A stretch of 64,000 bases of DNA. It comes from Serpula lacrymans var. lacrymans S7.9. Its lineage: Eukaryota > Basidiomycota > Agaricomycetes > Boletales > Serpulaceae. Position numbers and translations under genes: made by a program. Below the pieces are notes generated by a model. The model had not been told where the DNA came from. It ran no database searches and saw nothing but the letters and a program-made list of their open reading frames with translations. Below are positions 31,799-45,066 of the stretch, in pieces. Each line of letters opens with the position of its first letter. Positions within the stretch are counted from its first letter, which is position 1. The stretch covers positions 2,304,897-2,368,896 of the forward strand of contig NW_006763292.1 of the NCBI RefSeq assembly GCF_000218685.1, in the 5' to 3' direction.

Positions 31799-32427
31799 CC
31801 CGAGCGGGAGAGAATTCGATTATGTGCCACTATATCTGCAATGTATTTGAGTAAATTGGGAACGAAGGATGAGAAGAACTGAGGATCTCGTAGGAACCTC
31901 GTGCCCCAGGCCTCATGTCCACGAAATGAAAGATAGCTGAGCACCAGCCAAAAAAGAAAGGGAGTATGAGACCCACACCATCAGAAAATATAACCTGTGG
32001 TGCATCTTGGCAAAACCTTGACAACATCAGCACCCAGGAGCTCTAGCTAAGGACACGCTAAGTAAGTACTAGTGGTAGACGATGAGAGCAAAAGTCAGCG
32101 TCGGACGGCGAGACGGCATAGTCTCTTTTACAAACTCAGCGGCAGTCCGACGCCCTGATGCAAATTGAGCTAAAATCCTTCGAGAATCAAGAAGCCGGAA
32201 CATATTCGATAATATTGTACGCGCACAGTGCTTTAACCAACATGGAAGTAACACCATACAAATAGATAGTATGATGTGCAACTGGATAGCTAAAAATGAG
32301 CACATATAAAGATCCGCCCTTTATCCCGACGATATGGAAATACGACAGATTGTTCGGGTTCGGGCGGCAGTGCCAGGGCATGCCAGCAGCCAGCCTATCG
32401 TGAACACTACCTTTCTTTATCGCCATA
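31799..32427. other. Breakpoint region, no gene
   Basis: Between the broken 5' end of the giant-gene copy and the 3' end of the diflavin reductase gene. Short frames only; nothing matches the parent gene upstream of the breakpoint. Confidence 0.45.
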
Positions 32428-34754
32428 TCAGCTCCAGCACTCCTCAATCAATCTCCCTTCCCGCTCCATCCCAGCCAAAATCTCGACCGTCGCCTCCTCT
32501 GTTTTTCCCCCGTGTGTTTTTATGATCTCCTTCAATGCTGCCCGGACAGCTGCAGGCATCTTATTCGACGATCTAGTTATATATTTTGTCGAAAATTTGT
32601 ATTGGAAGAATTGAAATTAGAAACGCACCCAGAAATTACGATCCATCCCCGCTTTTCGCCCACAAGTTCCCATATGCGCTTGCCATCCTCAAAGATGAGA
32701 TCCTGCACGTAAGTTCGTTTTACACCCTCAGGACCATCACGAGAGCATGCGACACGATAAGTGAGTTGTCCGCTTTCTGCGTATGCCTTCCACTCTTTCA
32801 AATAATGCTGGTCCTTTGTAGCAGATCGACAGCCAAAATATAAGACGGTCTCTGGATGATAACGAGTAAGCGGGGCTCAAGCAATATAGAAGGCTGTGCT
32901 GACCTGTCGAGCCAGTGTGAATCCGCTCTTCAATCACGGCGCGCATCGGAGCAACGCCCGTTCCAGGCCCGACGCAAATCATTGGTGTAGATACATCTTG
33001 AGGAAGGCTAATGAACCCTTTTTCAATGCCAATGCAGAGAGTATCACCTAGTGTCGAACATGATAAAACCTAGTCCTGGAAGTATGATCGAACATACCTG
33101 GGCGGAGTGCAGCAAGAAAAGTCGAACATACTCCTTTACGTGGGATTTTGAGCTTGGTTCTATATCGAACAATAGCTGCACAAAGATGTATCTCTCGAGG
33201 ATGTTGCTGTCGTTTCATTATGTGAAAGGAAAAATGGGAAGTTATACACATTACTTGCATACCTGGATGGAGCTCGCAATAGAGAACTGCCGCGGACGCA
33301 TGGGAGGGAAAAGATCGAATATGTAATCTCTGGGGATCACTACAGACCGAAACTCGGATAGGACTTCGTAGATAGTACGCTTGACACGATAACAATAGTC
33401 GTATAAATCATCCTTGTGTATTTTTGTGTCAGTCTTTTCATTAAACAAGCACCATAAGTGACGTACTGCACCCTCTGTGGAAACAAAATCATCGAGTTTC
33501 TCTTTCTCTAACTCGCCGGTCGCAAAATGTCGCAGCAACTGAAAAAAAGACCGGCGAGGTACTGCATTGAAGTCTAGATAATTAGTGAATAAAATCCTCA
33601 ATGTTGTTCTATTTGGTACAGAACGAGGAAAAGTTTGATCTTCACAATATGTTAGTGAGAAAAATCTAAAGAACATTTATAACTAACCCAGCATTGTATG
33701 CTGTATCAGCAGTGCCTCATCAGCGATATTTGACCACCCCACCGACAAGAGGAAGGCATCTACATCAGCTGAAGATGCTTGAGGATGAATCACTGCGACA
33801 TCTCCAGGTTTATACCTTGCTGAATAGTCAGTTAAGTAGATCTGCTACAGCACTGAAATACCTTACTGTATATCACGTTCGAAGGAAAACTCTAAATGCC
33901 TTACATCCTGAAACCAGTCATCCGCTGTTATCCGCTGATTGCATTTGACAGTCGCGTTGTGGTACCCTGGATTTGACTCCAGAGATTTTATTGAGTCGTA
34001 TTTCTTCCCTGAAGGGTCATCGCATATGGAAACTCGTGGTAGATATAGTTGATCCGCTTCACGAGTATGAGTGCTGGGAGATAAAGGATACAAATCCAAC
34101 AGGGTATCGAGCAGCAGGTCAATCCAAGGATCTAACGCTCCATCTACACTGATTTAAACGAGTTAACTGCAATGTAAATTGATAGATAGTTCACGCTTAC
34201 CCAAAATGATGCTGCTCGTCTCCTTCTCCTCGACTACATATTTCGTTTGCTCCGAGGCTCAACATTCTTCGGGAGAGCTTCTTCGCAGGCCAACAGAATC
34301 TTTCATATGCTGTGTCCCCAAGGCCAAATACGCAGAAATCGATATCTTCAAATAAATCTTCCGGTAAATCATAACGCAGAAGCATATTCCACGTAGGTGT
34401 CATCGATCGCGGCTCTATTCCAGAACCCGTCGTCGCAACTACGAATATGACGAGGTGCTCCGAAATTAGCTCTGACTACATCATTTTTAGAGAGAAATCG
34501 TTATTAATCTGAGATAAAAAGTTACATAAATCACTTACAGGAGGATATGCGTTCATATTTGTTACCTGGCATTGGAAGTGAATTCGCCGACACGCTCTCG
34601 CAATTTTGTCAGCGGTATCCTGAGCCGTACCGGTTTCAGTCGCATACAGAATGCGAATCGTGCGTTCCTCATTAATTTGTGCATCTCCGTTTGATTCTGG
34701 GTGCTCGTCGCCATCAATTGGGCTGTTGGGATGATTGTAGACACCTGAGGACAT
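32428..34754 (-). CDS. TAH18: NADPH-dependent diflavin oxidoreductase (TAH18/NDOR1 type)
   Basis: Passes electrons from NADPH through FAD and FMN to the Fe-S protein DRE2 in cytosolic iron-sulphur cluster assembly. Multi-exon on the minus strand. The N-terminal flavodoxin domain has RILYATETGTAQDTADKIAR, VATTGSG and VFGLGDTAYERFCWPAKK. The FAD domain contains DDWFQDVRHLEFSF, YSVGDVAVIHPQ and RPRQFSIASS. The NADPH domain has MICVGPGTGVAPMRAVIEER and ends with MPAAVRAALKEIIKTHGGKT and EECWS before TGA 32428-32430. The last exon joins through a GTGCGT...CTAG intron near 32573-32625. ATG 34754 gives a ~45-residue leader before the flavodoxin core. No N-terminal membrane helix is seen, which separates it from cytochrome P450 reductase. 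Expected length ~600 residues. It is an essential single-copy housekeeping gene in most eukaryotes. Confidence 0.9.
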
Positions 34755-36136
34755 GGCATGTTTTTTCTTATCAGATAAGAAAGGATCTCCTTTTCTTGCT
34801 CGTTCGGACTTTGAAATGCGAATATTCGGCCGATTACGCAGAAAAGATCCTGAGAGCGAACGACGACGAGCATCTCATCAGTCCACCGCAGTGAAGATAT
34901 AGCATCCACGATTCGAGCATAAAGACTCGAACTTTCATCTGGAAATCCAGTATTTCTTCCAGAAGAAATGGCCTCTTATTTTTGAACTGTATACTTTAGT
35001 AAGGGGGTCGTCAATTCTTCGGTTCGTAGGCGCCTTGTTATCAATTCGCATGATGCGCGTAGAGCGATATGCCATGTTAGGCCATTACTCTCCTGTGAGT
35101 TTGTCCATTTTATAAGCGTCCAGCCGTCACAGGAAGGAGCTACGTGGAACTATCGCAAACGACAACTTGAAGGCAAACGCACACCGTCTTTTGACACTCT
35201 GGCTGAAGCCCCATCGGTTGACCGGTCATTTGCGCAGTGAAGGCGGTCAGCGCTCTATGAAAACTGACAAGGTTACCACCTTAAAATACATCTTAAGACA
35301 CTGAGGCATATTTGGGATTCACGGTGGTCCACGGAGACTTGTGGTGAAAATGTCATCGGAGTATTCATGTAAGTGAATGCTCATTATAATACCCTGAGCT
35401 CATTGATTGACACCTTTCTCTAGCTTCAACATGTCATCTTTCGTAGTTATCATACTGTCTTCTATGTTTCAATTCCCCTGCTCAGGTGTGAGCTATATGC
35501 ATATCTATCACCACTCTATTGTGGGACGATAAGGAAGACCGACGGAGAATATTATGTATGTTATGTGTGTTTTTTTATGCCTGCTTGATTTGCTCATTGT
35601 GTTGAAGTGTCCTATTTTCGACTATGGCAACCAAGCAAGTCGGAGACTAGGTGGATAATGACGAATATAGAACATATACCTGACGGTTCGGATGTCTTCG
35701 TGTTCGTGTTATTGTTGACTTGGTGTCTCATCTGATGACTTTTGCATGAATGGTTTTCGCCCCATATTTCCGGAAGCCACGCACTACGGATGCTATACAT
35801 CAAACTCTCTAAAACGCTTGAAGACTTATCACGATGAAGGGGCCATGATTCATCCACAAAGATTTTACCTCCTATTTTTATCAAATTGAAACAACGCAGG
35901 ACAATTGAAGTTCACGCGCAAAGTCGGGCTTCCACCTAAAGGGCCCATGTAGAGTGCACCATACGCATTACTTTCGTTCATGAATAAAAAACCGTGGAAC
36001 ACTCCTTCATTTTTCCTGAAGCTACGTGATCGTAAATGGTCCAAAGTCCTGCGTCTATCTTTTATCGTAGCAAAGCACTGTAGTCTATTGCGTCCTTCAT
36101 ATTCCGAAGAACGTGATAGAACGAGGAAAGGGGCTA
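34755..36136. other. Intergenic, no gene supported
   Basis: About 1.4 kb between the diflavin reductase start and the GH3 3' end. Minus-strand frames of 90-91 codons (35612-35884 and 35865-36140) have no family motif and overlap the GH3 3' flank. A promoter for the reductase is expected at the left end. Confidence 0.4.
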
Positions 36137-39100
36137 TCAAGCGGGAATAGTCCCGTTGAGCCTGAAATCCCTGCTACTCGCGCCAACGGAGAAGGTTATG
36201 GTTCCCTCCGGCTTACGCCATCCTTGTGCTACAACATCCCAAACTGACAGATCGTGACGAGAGAATGTGATTGACACAGGGGTAGTTTGACCTGGGGAAA
36301 CCTCGACGTTCGTGAAACCCTTGAGCACGTTTGGAGGCTCTCCGGATGATGCAGGGAAGTGCATGTACAATTGAGGAATCTACAGACAAGACTTGTCAGT
36401 GAAAAATTCAGTGAGGTTACATTACAACCTACCTCTCCCCCATATACAGATCCAGTGTTCTGCACGTTGAAAGTAACTCTGTAGGCAGGTATATGGAGCC
36501 TATGATATTTTCTATGAGCCAACTCAAGTTTCCTAAATAAAACTTGCTGAAAACGCACCAGAGAGCAGTAGTAGAGCCTTCTGCAATGGGAGTAGCTCCT
36601 CCGTTCTCCCAGTTCTGGATTAAATCCATCTGTGCATAGTCTGGAGGGTTGACAGCGGTTATAGCCAAGTCAGAGTACTCGAACGTAGTGTAACTGAGAC
36701 CGAAGCCAAACTCGTAGCGAGGAGTGATATTTTGCTACTCGAAATTTATTAGAAAAACTACAGCATGGCTATAATAGAGACTCACAGCGTCAAACCATCG
36801 ATAATCAATGAACAGGCTAAATGACCAAGATTAACATGGGTTGACAGCGTCAAATCAGACAGCAAGACCCACCCTTCAGTGTAATTGATAGACAAAATAT
36901 CCGCCGCAGTACCGCCAGTCACAAGCTGAGCGGGGTAGTCCTCGGGACGCTTTGCAATGGTATAAGGAAGTTTTCCAGATGGATTCCAGTTGCCATACAA
37001 GATGTCCATAACGGCATTACCCGCTTCGTTACCACCGAGATTAGCCCAAACAATCTAGGAGGAGTTTAACTAGACTTCATAAAAAAAGGGAACGAAAGTT
37101 AGGACTGACAGCAGTGAAATTAGGGTGCTCCACCCAAGGCTCCAGAATAAGGGGACCAACGCTGTTGGTCACAACTATAGTGTTATTGTTCTGAGCGGCA
37201 ACAGCCAGGATCAGTTGGTCTCCTTGATGCCACGCCGTCAAATTCTTCCTGTAAGGCATTACCATCAGAATTGGTAGCACAGCCAAGTGGACAACAGCTT
37301 GCTAACCTGTCACCAGCATTACCATCAACTGTGATGTAACCCTGAAAACCCAGTCAAACACATTGTCTATAAAGCACGAAAGAATTATCATACTTCACCC
37401 GAATCAGAATTGACGAAGACAATCGCCACTTCCATATCAATGACCAGGTTTCCGGCTTGGTCAAGGTTCCAGTCGTCGAAGTCCCAGAAGACGCTAGTTT
37501 GATCTAATCTGGCGCGCTGTTGGATCGCTTCATAGGGCTAGAAGCAGTGATATATATAAGATGATAATGTAGGGGGGAGTAGGAATCATACATACAGATA
37601 TAAGGTAGGTAAAGTTGTCGGATCTGGCAATATTATGCTAATTAGATACTCCTGTCCATTCGAAAAGGAAATAGACGCACCCAGAACCCCAGCCCATAGC
37701 AAGGATACCGGAAGGATCACCACCTTGATCAACATACTCGTTCGGTCCAGTGGTCGGTGGGGCCGCGTCACTTCCGACCATAATAAGACTTTTAGGCTTG
37801 TCCAGAGGCAAAGCCCCATTTACGTTCTTCAACAGAACCGTTCCTGCAGCCCCGATTTCTCGAACGACCTGGTAGTGGTCGCTCTGCACGTTCACTTCCT
37901 GATTAATTGGATCGTATGCGTTGAATGCATTAAGAGTGACAGGAGGGTAATTTTCATCTTGGTGCATATAGTACCATGCAGCAACAACGCGCGTGGCCAT
38001 GTCGTCGAGACGGGACATTGAGATGGTGTCATTCATGACGAATGCAGTGAGGTTTCCACCAAAGTAAGAAGTCCCAGAACCAAATTCGATATCACCGGGC
38101 ATAGTCATCTTTACTTATCGTCAGTAATCATTTGGGAATGATACGACACAAACATACATCCAATCCTGCGACGGCAGACAGAGTTGCCATAGTTGCAGAC
38201 CAGTCCGACTGAACATCTGGATAATGAGGAAAATTATTAACAGTACGAATATCAAACAATGTACAACCTACATCCTTGAAAACCAAATTCGCGCTTTAAC
38301 ATGTCATTAATGGTTTTGTTGTTGTTGCAGGCGTAGGTGTCGTTGATCAAGTCTGACGCAAACAACATTCAATGAGACAAATCAAGCACGCTTCATACAG
38401 AGAAAAACACATACTATAACTGCACATGACAGATGAAACACCAGCCATGACGGCACGCATGAATGGATGGGAGTAAATCTCGTGCTCAGTTCGGTCGTCA
38501 ACGTTTGATGACTCTTGAGTACGCTTCCATTCTTGTTCGCTACAAGCAGACAACAAACCATGAGTGTGAAACGGGAACGCGCTAATGTATCAACTCAACT
38601 TGTTGATGTAGTGCTTTGCTGTAGCCTGAACGCCTCCGGCTTGCATACCCAAGATGGTTTCGTACGCCACTTCGCCGGATAAGAACGGGTCTGCACCAAA
38701 CCCTTCCCAGTTACGGCCACCTTGTGCAATGCGACCCATATTCATCATAGGACCAAGGGCAACATTGACACCCTTGCCCTTGTGTTCCTGTCCCATAGAC
38801 AAGCCTCGTAAGCGCATTAAAGCACGGTTCCATCTACAAGATACATCAGCATATACATATAGCAGCATATAACGAGATTTTAACCCACGTTGAAGCAGTG
38901 GTGATTCCAGGTGGGAATGAGGTGACGAGGTCTGTATCACGGACACCAAGCGGTGAGTCCTACCAAGGTCCAAATTAGATACTTTACATGAGACATAAAT
39001 GTAGATATGTACCTGGAGACAAAGACCCGGGAAGTCGCCTACTGCAGGTGTGTTACCGACACATAAACCACCTTCCCAACCAACTCCTGTCGAGATATTT

Positions 39101-39678
39101 ACTTTCTGTTCTACGCTGAAGTCGGCAATCTACAGTTACGAGTACAAGAGTCAGTATAGCACGCATACAGCCACTGAAAATATGAAAACACGAACCATAG
39201 CCTTCGCCTTTGCATATGCTGTAGCCCATGATGGTGCAAAGTCGGGAACGATTTGTGGGTCTGGACTGACTGGAGGAGGATACAATGGGTCAGTGACCGG
39301 GAAGACCGGGGGATCCGGAGCAAGAGTCGGCGTCGGGTACGGGCTGAAGGTATATTCGGAGATGGGAAGGGTCAGAGGGCCGGTCTCGGTGGCCAAATAG
39401 GAAGTTGCGGAGGTCGAGGTCGTCGCTACAGAAGAACTGGAAGTGGCTGAGGAAACCGAGCTCGAACTTGAACTGGCGCTGCTGGCTACAGAACTGCTAG
39501 TGCTGGCACTGCTGGCCGACGCACTAGAGGTAGTCGTCGCGGCACTGGCACTGCTGGAGCTAGATGCAGACGATGAGGTCGCTGTGGGACTCGAGGCAAG
39601 TGTGGAACTGGACTCGGACGACAAGGCCAAGACATAGGGCAGGAGCAACAGCAGCGACGATAGCCTGAGAGACACCAT
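36137..39678 (-). CDS. Secreted GH3 beta-glucosidase, paralogue 1
   Basis: Hydrolyses beta-linked glucose from cellobiose or other short beta-glucans outside the cell. Many minus-strand exons. Signal peptide [20 protein letters not shown], then a very Ser/Ala/Thr-rich stretch of ~75 residues that is probably O-glycosylated, then [11 protein letters not shown] and the GH3 N-domain: [51 protein letters not shown] and [20 protein letters not shown]. The nucleophile motif SDW is at about 38200-38208 ([18 protein letters not shown]). The C-domain has [13 protein letters not shown] and [19 protein letters not shown]. The fibronectin-III-like end has [20 protein letters not shown] and [12 protein letters not shown]. 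No disabling change was seen. It is divergently transcribed from its paralogue at 41250. Confidence 0.92.
39451..39640 (-). repeat. Ser/Ala/Thr low-complexity coding tract
   Basis: Within the first exon of GH3 paralogue 1, codons TCx, AGx and GCx are repeated so that almost every residue is Ser, Ala or Thr. It is imperfect and codon-shuffled, not a simple tandem DNA repeat. The paralogue at 41250 has a shorter equivalent near 41330-41450. Confidence 0.8.
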
Positions 39679-41249
39679 TCTGACAGAAGGATGTCGATGG
39701 GACTATGCAAGACCACTGCACCACTTGGAGGCCCTATTATAAGAATTTGGGGAGGGCAAATTTGCGTGTAATACATTTGGAACGGAATGCGGGCATCTTA
39801 GATCACCTCTTCGATCAACATCATCCATGCCAAATCAGGTGACCACGTTCCACTATTATATCTGCTGCAATTGACTTTCCCTTGCAAACCGAATTCAAAG
39901 GTATAATGTTATAATGTGTTTTCTTGACCATATTCATGTCTGATTGCACTAGAACACTAAACAAGCTTATAGCTCCACAGCGACTTTGATGATAGAAGAA
40001 GACAGAACATCACCTCGGCACTTGACCTGCGCCATTCGTTCGTACCCTCCTTGGATTCCCGGATTTGCCGTTATTGACTGGTTTCTTACGATATTTCTTA
40101 ACTAACCAGTGCTATATATATTTCCTTTTTCTCGTAACCTGAGAGAAAACAGAAACTCCATCGACACATGACCTCGTTACCTTCTGGACACCGGCCATAT
40201 CGCCCGTCCTGCTGATACCTGTTTACCACCTGTTTTTAACAATGGTGGGAACTGCAGTGGCAATATCCTTCAAGTGGATTTCCTCTGCACTGAGTAAGAC
40301 TCTTCGATTTACAACCTGGTGAAACTCTCAAGTCTGCCATAGTACGCTTCACATTCTGAGTCACGCACCGTCCAAAGATATTGAAGTGGTCTCATTACTC
40401 AGGTGAGTTCTGTCTCGGCTTGAATTGACAGATTTAGGTTATCGACAGTCCGACAAGCGGCTCGATGATTTCCAAGTTCTTACCCGTTTCCTGCTCCGCG
40501 TGTCCATGTCGTTCCATACCCTGAGATTCTTTCTTTCTATATTTTCTAAATCCTCTTATTCTAAGCAACATTCCAGCACATCTGACTTGAAAGGTATTCT
40601 TTTTATCCCGATGAATCCCAACTTATGGTATTTGACATATTTCTCAGGGAGTGGATTTTAGTAGCTTGACAGACAAATAATATCATTGTTTTTTGAATTG
40701 GTCGCTTTCAAGGTACCCATTGATTTCATTTCGATATCCTCAACCTTGAAGCGAGAAGGTCGCAATCATTACCCTTCTTTCCGTCATGCCTGTCGCCATT
40801 CAAATCAGGTTATGTACCCACCAAGATATTTTGTCCCGGACCATCTACCCGATTTTCTCACCCGTCCGACACACTCAGCGCCTGCGAGCCATGAGTCTTT
40901 GCGTCAACATCGATGGATGAGCGTTTGTTTACAGCGCGCGGATGTCGTCATCCCCCGAGTTTCTTCCGGGTGCAGGCCTCATGTTCGGGATCTGATCTAG
41001 CTCCGTTTTACAGAGATACATCACGACGACTGATTTCGATTGGTATACTTTTGTTCTACATTTAGATCGGGGTCATTCTATCATAGAAATCATGGGCCTA
41101 CATGCTGATTTACTGTGCAAAAACATGACCATGGACAAGGCGTGCCGCGGTAATTTCTGTGGACACGGGACATAGGAAATGCTTGTCCGCAATCCCTTAT
41201 AATCCTTTCTCGACTCGCATACCTCCTTTACTGACCTCCGTTTGTCAGG
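39679..41249. promoter_or_regulatory. Shared divergent promoter of the GH3 pair
   Basis: A 1.57 kb spacer separates the two GH3 starts and should hold both promoters. TATTATAAG near 39736-39744 lies about 60 bases before the minus-strand start and TTATAAT near 41206-41212 about 40 bases before the plus-strand start; both are TATA candidates. The middle (40240-41000) has a 104-codon plus-strand frame without motif. Carbon-catabolite control is usual for such genes, but I did not find a site convincing enough to call. Confidence 0.5.
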
Positions 41250-44200
41250 ATGCTGTCTCCTAGTTTTGCCTCTGTGCTTGTGCTTTTGCACTGTGTGGCA
41301 GGCTGGTCATCCGTCGTCGTCGCGACAAGCCCCGCGGCAGCTGCTAGCTCTTCCTCAACCTCCAGTAGCAGTGCTGCGACGTCTTCTGCTGCGAGTACTT
41401 CTGCCTCGAGTACTGCTACAGCTGCACCATCTTCTTCTCCTTCAGGGACTCCTTACCCTTTGAGCGTCACAACCTATCTAGCTACTGAGACTGGTCCCTT
41501 GACTCTTCCTATTTCAGAGTACACGTTCAGCCCATATCCTACTCCGTCTACGGCTCCTGACCCTCCGGTCTTCCCTGCTACGGACCCCTTATATCCGCCT
41601 CCGGTTAGCGCTGACCCACAAATCGTCCCGGACTTTGCTCCCGCGTGGGCTATAGCGTATGGGAAGGCAAATGCATTGGTCAGTGTTCTGACTTTTTTTT
41701 AGCGATTTCAATGTCTGTAGAGACGTAGAAGACCTGTGGGAAATAGATTTACCTTCACAATAACAGCAGCATTACTTCTTATACTCATTTCATCTTTTTA
41801 GCTTGCCAACTTCACTTTGGAGCAAAAGGTCAACTTAACGACTGGAGTCGATGGTCGCTGTGTTGGTAACATTGCTCCAACAGGCGATTTCCCCGGTCTC
41901 TGTTTGGAGGTACGATTTCCAGCGTCCTACTGGTATATTCCTAGATTCAGTGATTGTATTAGGACTCGCCTCTTGGTGTACGTTACACTGACCTGGTGAC
42001 GTCGTTTCCTGCTGGTATCACCACAGCTTCCACGTGAGTTTCTGATTCTTGGTGTTTGAGCACATACTCATCGTGCGTATGCAGTTGGAACCGTGCTTTG
42101 ATGCGCACCAGGGGATTATACATTGGACAAGAATTCAAAGGCAAGGGTGCACACATTGCCCTCGGACCGATGATGAATATGGGTCGAATTCCACAAGGAG
42201 GACGTAATTGGGAAGGATTTGGTGCAGATCCATTCCTCTCAGGTGAGGCAGCACACGAGACCGTCTTGGGCATGCAAGCCGGTGGGGTGCAGGCGACTGC
42301 AAAGCACTACATCAACAAGTTGAGTGAAGTTCAGATGGACACATGTGCATATGATCTGATCGTTGCACTTAGTGAACAAGAATGGAAACGAACTATGGAG
42401 TCGTCAAATGTCGACGACAGAACTGAGCACGAGATATATTCCCAGCCTTTTATGCGTGCTGTTATGGGCGGCGTATCCTCTGTCATGTGCAGTTATAGTA
42501 AGCACTGCGAGACTCACATAGTTATCGGAGAGCTAACAACGGCCGTATTTCTATAGACTTGATCAACGATACTTATGCCTGTAACAACAACAAAACCCTG
42601 AATGACCTAATGAAGCGAGAATTCGGATTCCAAGGGTGTGCGTACCAAATAACTGGAATCGTCATTATACAATGCTCAGTATCTTCCGTTAGATATCATG
42701 TCTGATTGGACTGCAACGATGGCAACGCTCTCTGCAGTAGCTGGACTGGATGTCAGTACTCTGCCTTTAGTCAGGGTATCTGATGTGTACGAAGTAATCG
42801 CTCTTTACAGATGACCATGCCCGGACCAATCGGCTTTAGTGGCGATGCCTCGTACTTTGGTGGAAATCTGACTGCCTACGTAATGAACGACACCATCTCG
42901 ATGGAACGTCTAGATGATATGGCCACTCGGATCGTCGCTGCATGGTATTACATGCATCAAGATTACGACTACCCACCTGTTAGTTTCAACATGAATGACC
43001 CATACGACCCCGCAACGAACTATCATATCAATGTCCAAAGCAACCATGACACAGTTGTCAGAGAAATCGGCGCTGCAGGAAGCGTACTTCTAAAGAACGA
43101 TGGTGTGCTGCCATTGGACAAGCCCAGGAGTCTCATATTGGTCGGTAGTGATGCAGGCCCACCTGAAGCTGGTCCAAATCAGTATGTAGATCAAGGTGGA
43201 GACCCCACAGGGATACTTGCGATGGGTTGGGGATCTGGGTTTGTCGACTTGCTGATACCCGTGTTTCTTTCTAATCGATCTGATACCTTCACAGGACTGA
43301 CAACTTCACATACCTCATTTCGGTACGCTGGGTTTAATTCATCACTGGTTAACTCCCCCTTAATCGTTTATGTATCATTAGCCCTATGAAGCTATCCAGG
43401 AGCGTGCCAGGCTGGATCAAACCAGTGTCTTCTGGGACTTTGATAATTGGGACCTTGACCAAGCTGGTAACCTTGTCATTGACATGGAGGTCGCCATTGT
43501 TTTCGTGAACGCTGACTCGGGTGAAGTGTGTACCAACCCAAATACTTTTGATTACTATGGAGTTGATAAAACTGAAATAACGCCAGGGATACATTGAAGT
43601 GGATGCAAACTACGGAGACAGGTTCGACCACTACGCTCACTTCTCGAGAGCTGTTCTCTGAGCTCCTTTTCAATTATCCAGGAAAAATCTGACTGCCTGG
43701 CATGAGGGAGACGAACTAGTCTTGGCAGTGGCTGCGCAAAATAACAACACCATCGTCGTCGTTAACAGTGTTGGGCCTCTCATCATAGAACCATGGATTG
43801 AACATCCAAACGTCACTGCTGTCCGTAAATCCATTTTATCTAATTATCATGTTCTCATCAATCCATATCCAGGTCGTTTGGTCAAGTCTTGGTGGTAACG
43901 AAGCGGGTAATGCTATAATGGATATCTTGTACGGCAACTGGAACCCGTCTGGCAGGCTGCCTTATACCCTCGCTAAAAGCCCCTATGATTATCCCGCGAA
44001 CCTTACCACAGGTGGCACTGAAGCTGACATTTTGTCCATAAATTACACTGAAGGGTGCGTTTGAGTTGCCGATGAAGGCTAGCTGTGCTAAATCTTGCGT
44101 TCTTCCCAGCCTCTTGATCGATTATCGTTGGTTCGATGCTGTACGTCAGGAATCTTCTAAATTTTCTATCCACTGACGTAGTGTCGTACAGAAAAACATC

Positions 44201-44794
44201 ACACCACGTTTTGAGTTCGGCTTCGGACTGAGCTACACAACCTTCGAGTATTCAAACCTTGCGATAACACCAGTCAGTCCCATGGATAACGCTCAGGGAG
44301 ACCTCGTCACCAATTGGGAAAATGGAGGTGCAAGTCCGATAGCTGAAGGCTCAACTACAGCTCTCTGGTGAGGGATGAGTCCTCCACTTTTTATGACACC
44401 TGCTAACTGGGCAATGGCCCACTGCAAAAGGCTTCACATGCCAGCCTTCCAAGTCACCTTCAACGTGAAAAATACAGGATCAGTGTATGGCGGAGAGGTA
44501 CGCATATGACCATAGCTGCATTGTATCAATATATCGATGACAATTTTCCAGATCCCTCAGCTGTACCTTCATCACCCCGCTTCTGCAATGGAGCCTCCTT
44601 CGATCCTGAAGGGTTTCACCAACATTGAACTCTCGCCAGGAGAAACAGGCTCCGCGTCGATCACTTTGTCACGTTATGACTTATCCATCTGGGACGTTGT
44701 TGCGCAAGGGTGGATAAAACCGAATGGAACCATTACTTATTCAGTTGGTGCCAGTAGTCGAGACTTCAGATTAAATGGCACTATTCCATTGTGA
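41250..44794 (+). CDS. Secreted GH3 beta-glucosidase, paralogue 2
   Basis: Same family, domain order and probably the same role as paralogue 1. Signal peptide MLSPSFASVLVLLHCVAGWS, a shorter Ser/Ala/Thr tract, [11 protein letters not shown], then [60 protein letters not shown] and [11 protein letters not shown]. The nucleophile motif SDW is at 42701-42709 ([17 protein letters not shown]). The C-domain has [38 protein letters not shown] and [19 protein letters not shown], followed by [14 protein letters not shown]. The fibronectin-III-like end has [20 protein letters not shown] and closes [12 protein letters not shown]. Exons can be joined in frame across many short introns, and I saw no broken exon. 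The tract after the signal peptide is the fastest-diverging part between the pair. Confidence 0.92.
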
Positions 44795-45066
44795 GCGAGG
44801 GAGATGGGGATTGCGTCGTAAAAATATTGTCATGCTTTCCTCACGCACGTAGATCTAAATTCATCTTTGTCCCTGGATTTTGTAGCTTTTGATTGTATAT
44901 ACTATGGTGACAAGACTTGGATCTGCAGAAGAGGAACAACCATATCCGTATCAGTTTGGTTATCAGATAAGATTTCTATTTGGTCGCGTTTGTCTCCCTT
45001 TCCAAGTCCACTGGAACTTGAAGTGGCGTTGGCTGCAAGCAACGTGTACCAGCGACGCCAACGCTC

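Noticed and set aside
35612..36140. Two overlapping ~90-codon minus-strand frames downstream of GH3 paralogue 1
   Set aside because: No motif, and they lie in the 3' flank of the GH3 gene; likely chance frames.
39443..39637. Leu/Ala/Glu-rich plus-strand frame over the GH3 leader
   Set aside because: It is the complement of the Ser/Ala codon tract of GH3 paralogue 1, not an independent gene.
40686..41000. 104-codon frame in the GH3 intergenic region
   Set aside because: No domain, signal peptide or splice support; it lies in an expected promoter region.
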